Source: Corynebacterium coyleae
Lineage (GTDB): Bacteria > Actinomycetota > Actinomycetes > Mycobacteriales > Mycobacteriaceae
NCBI RefSeq assembly: GCF_030408635.1
Contig: NZ_CP047198.1
Span: 868,001-932,000, forward strand
Length of the DNA stretch: 64,000 bases
Reading direction: 5' to 3'
Shown here one piece after another: positions 61,798 through 64,000 of this stretch. Position 1 is the stretch's first letter; every line of letters begins with the position of its first letter. The notes below the pieces were generated by a model that did not search any database, had not been told where the DNA came from, and saw only the letters and a list, made by a program, of their open reading frames with translations. Position numbers and translations under genes: made by a program.

Positions 61798-61824
61798 AGA
61801 TTCTAGCTAGGTGCGAACTACGGC

Positions 61825-63225
61825 CTAGTTTCGGTCGGTGTTGGCCATGGACAGCACATCGAGGCGCTTGTCCAGCTCCTCCTCGGTGAGCTTCTCACCA
61901 TCGACGAAACCAAGGTCGATGGTGGCCTGACGGATGGTGATGCCCTCCTTGATCGCATGCTTAGCAATCTTGGCTGCGTTCTCGTAACCAATTGCAGAGT
62001 TCAGCGGGGTCACGATCGACGGGGAAGACTCGGCAAGCTCGCGCATGTGCTCGACGTTCGGCTCGATGCCGTCGACAAGCCTGGTGGCGAACTGACGGGA
62101 AGTGTTCGCCAGCAGGCGGGAGGACTCGAGCACGTTGCGTGCCATCATCGGGATGAACACGTTGAGCTCGAACTGGCCCTGGGTGCCGCCGAACGCAACA
62201 GCAGCGTCATTACCAATGACCTGCGCGGACACCTGCGTAGCGGTCTCGCACAGCACCGGGTTGACCTTGCCCGGCATGATCGAGGAACCCGGCTGCAGAT
62301 CCGGCAGGTGGATCTCAGCGAAACCAGCCAGCGGGCCCGAGCCCATCAAGCGGATATCGTTAGCAATCTTGTACAGGGAAACCGCCACGGAACGCATCGC
62401 GCCGGAGAACTCCACCAGGCTGTCGCGGTTCGCCTGCGCCTCAAAGTGGTTCTTTGCCTCGGAGAGCTCATCCAGGCCGGTGAGCTTCTTGAGCTCCTCG
62501 GTAACCTTGCCGCCGAACTCAGCCGGAGTGTTGATGCCGGTGCCCACAGCGGTGCCGCCAATGGCCAGCTCGCCCAGACGGTGCAGGGTCGCCTCGACGC
62601 GCTCGACACCCAGCTCGATCTGGCGTGCGTAGCCGGAGAACTCCTGACCCAAGGTGACCGGGGTGGCATCCATCAAGTGGGTGCGGCCCGACTTCACAAC
62701 CTCGTGCCACTCCTTCGCCTTCTTCTCCAGGGACTCCTGGAGCACCTTCAGCGCCGGGATGAGATCGTTTGCGGCAGCCTCGGTGGCAGCAACGTGAGTA
62801 GCGGTCGGGAAGGTGTCGTTAGAGGACTGGCCCATGTTCACATGGTCGTTCGGGTGAACCTCAACACCGTTCGCCTTCGCGATGGACGCGATAACCTCAT
62901 TGGTGTTCATGTTCGACGAGGTGCCGGAACCGGTCTGGAACACATCGATCGGGAACTGGTCGTCGTGCTTGCCGTCCGCAATCTCCTTCGCAGCAGCGAT
63001 GATCGCGTCCGCCTTCTCAGCGTCCAGCTTGCCCAGGTCCTTGTTCACCTGAGCACACGCAGCCTTCAGCAGACCAAGTGCGCGAATCTGCTGGGCCTCA
63101 AGGCCGCGGCCGGAGATTGGGAAGTTCTCCACAGCACGCTGCGTCTGGGCGCGCCAGAGAGCGTCGACGGGCACCTTGACCTCGCCCATCGTGTCATGTT
63201 CGATGCGGTATTCCTGATCAGCCAT
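61825..63225 (-). CDS. fumC: fumarase class II
   Basis: Hydrates fumarate to malate in the TCA cycle. The 466-residue protein has the family signature [11 protein letters not shown] with the catalytic Ser loop, and [14 protein letters not shown] and [14 protein letters not shown], the two other conserved blocks. The start ATG 63225 follows AAAGGA. A terminator follows. No iron-sulfur fumarase is seen in the window. Confidence 0.97.
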   Translation of the reverse strand: MADQEYRIEHDTMGEVKVPVDALWRAQTQRAVENFPISGRGLEAQQIRALGLLKAACAQVNKDLGKLDAEKADAIIAAAKEIADGKHDDQFPIDVFQTGSGTSSNMNTNEVIASIAKANGVEVHPNDHVNMGQSSNDTFPTATHVAATEAAANDLIPALKVLQESLEKKAKEWHEVVKSGRTHLMDATPVTLGQEFSGYARQIELGVERVEATLHRLGELAIGGTAVGTGINTPAEFGGKVTEELKKLTGLDELSEAKNHFEAQANRDSLVEFSGAMRSVAVSLYKIANDIRLMGSGPLAGFAEIHLPDLQPGSSIMPGKVNPVLCETATQVSAQVIGNDAAVAFGGTQGQFELNVFIPMMARNVLESSRLLANTSRQFATRLVDGIEPNVEHMRELAESSPSIVTPLNSAIGYENAAKIAKHAIKEGITIRQATIDLGFVDGEKLTEEELDKRLDVLSMANTDRN

Positions 63226-63328
63226 GATTGTCCTTTACTTCTATCCCATGCACGCCACGCACGCTAAAGTGCGCTCGTGCCTTTCCAAAGATCGATTATG
63301 CCCCAGATAACAAAAATGAGGAGCTGTA

Positions 63329-64000
63329 ATGTCTGAAAACCGGACACAAAAGGCCCCCGCATTGAGGGATGCGCTGGTGGCGTTGGCGGCAATGGCCATT
63401 ATGTACGCCCTTTTGGCGGGACAAGGTCTGCTGTTGGTGCACGCGAACGTGTCCCGCACCGTCGCGATCAGCATGCTGCCTCTCGCGGTTCTCATTGCCA
63501 TCGTTGTGCCCTTGGTGCTGCTTATCCGCTACATGAAAAGTCGCGGACTCGAGCTGGGGTTTACGCGGCTAGGGAGTCGAGGCTGGCATGTGCTGTGGCA
63601 AGTTCCGGCAGTGATCGTCGGGGCGGCTGCGTCGAGCGCTATCGTCGGCTCGCTGATCGGGATGGAACCAGGCGGAGGCTCAACCGCAGATGACTTAGCC
63701 AAAGATGCCGGAAGTGTGGCGCCGGTGCTCATCTTGCTTGCCGGTTATCTGCTACTCGGGCCAGTGATTGAAGAGATTGTGTTCCGCCGTGTGCTCATGG
63801 GGTACTTTGACACGCTCATGCCGGCAGCAGCGAGCGTGCTGCTCACCTCCGTCATCTTTGCTGCAGCCCATATCGCGCCACCCGTGATCGTCTACACATT
63901 CTTCTGCGGCATCGGCCTCGCACTGGTCGCACGGTTCCACGGCGGCATCACTGCGAGTTTCATCGTGCACGTAGCCAACAACTTCGCGGCTAGCGCAGCA
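63329..64000 (+). CDS. CPBP-family intramembrane metalloprotease (3' end outside window)
   Basis: 224 codons are present and the frame is open at the window end. The protein has a polar N-terminus (MSENRTQKAPALRD), two N-terminal hydrophobic helices, and the protease motif GPVIEEIVFRRVLMGYFD (EExxxR). The second and third motifs are SVIFAAAHIAPP and ASFIVHVANN, so the core is almost complete. ATG at 63329 has GAGGAG six bases upstream. It is divergent from fumC. The relation to the CPBP protein at 46425-47045 is at family level only. Confidence 0.85.
   Translation, partial: MSENRTQKAPALRDALVALAAMAIMYALLAGQGLLLVHANVSRTVAISMLPLAVLIAIVVPLVLLIRYMKSRGLELGFTRLGSRGWHVLWQVPAVIVGAAASSAIVGSLIGMEPGGGSTADDLAKDAGSVAPVLILLAGYLLLGPVIEEIVFRRVLMGYFDTLMPAAASVLLTSVIFAAAHIAPPVIVYTFFCGIGLALVARFHGGITASFIVHVANNFAASAA

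Overview
The window is chromosomal DNA of a high-GC actinobacterium, almost certainly a Corynebacterium. It carries DtxR-type iron boxes next to an HtaA heme-binding protein and an HmuO-type heme oxygenase, a 480-residue-class gluconeogenic-type GapDH, the mycothiol enzyme Mca in its usual greA/DUF4307/uppS setting, the glmU-prs pair, mfd behind a TetR gene, glyA/coaA, fumC, LGFP and DUF3558 lipoproteins, and many GTG/TTG or leaderless starts. Species cannot be fixed from the sequence. There is no prophage, complete IS element, rRNA operon or CRISPR array.

Layout. 1-2.05 kb: iron/heme acquisition (HtaA protein, small membrane protein, heme oxygenase). 2.05-5.95 kb: AAG glycosylase, HAD phosphatase, HIBYL-CoA-hydrolase-like protein, GapDH. 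6.1-13.5 kb: a surface locus with a 1672-residue cysteine-free repeat protein followed at once by a 789-residue membrane-anchored metzincin-like metalloprotease; a smaller paralogue of the protease lies at 44.5-45.8 kb behind a cluster of inverted repeats. 13.5-25.7 kb: an unknown acidic protein with a palindromic promoter region, pepT, a DASS transporter, a YihY protein, prfC, flavoenzymes and two peptidyl-tRNA hydrolase genes 2.6 kb apart, one lacking about 28 residues. 25.7-35.5 kb: HNH endonuclease, rplY, then a thioesterase/amino-acid permease/aminotransferase/MFS module lying between rplY and prs-glmU, and another MFS gene. 35.5-39.8 kb: Tat-exported multicopper oxidase lipoprotein, a Gly/Ala/His-rich protein with a helical N-terminus, a DUF3558 lipoprotein, tRNA-Gln. 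39.9-44.2 kb: TetR and mfd. 46.4-64 kb: CPBP protease, phytase-like protein, tRNA-Leu, luxS, SUFU-domain protein, Bax1-I-like protein, greA, mca, uppS, coaA, glyA, LGFP lipoprotein, a DHA2 efflux pump with its TetR and a clear operator, fumC, and a CPBP protease cut by the window end.

How the genes work together. Iron limitation should derepress heme capture and heme cleavage together. The giant repeat protein and the adjacent protease look like one surface system; both end in a membrane helix with a short tail and lack an LPXTG signal. The aminotransferase, permease and exporter-like gene overlap or nearly abut and form a transcription unit for amino-acid metabolism. The efflux pump is encoded in a TetR-autoregulated operon. 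Gene packing is tight: several convergent pairs share stop codons, and one divergent pair shares its start-codon bases.
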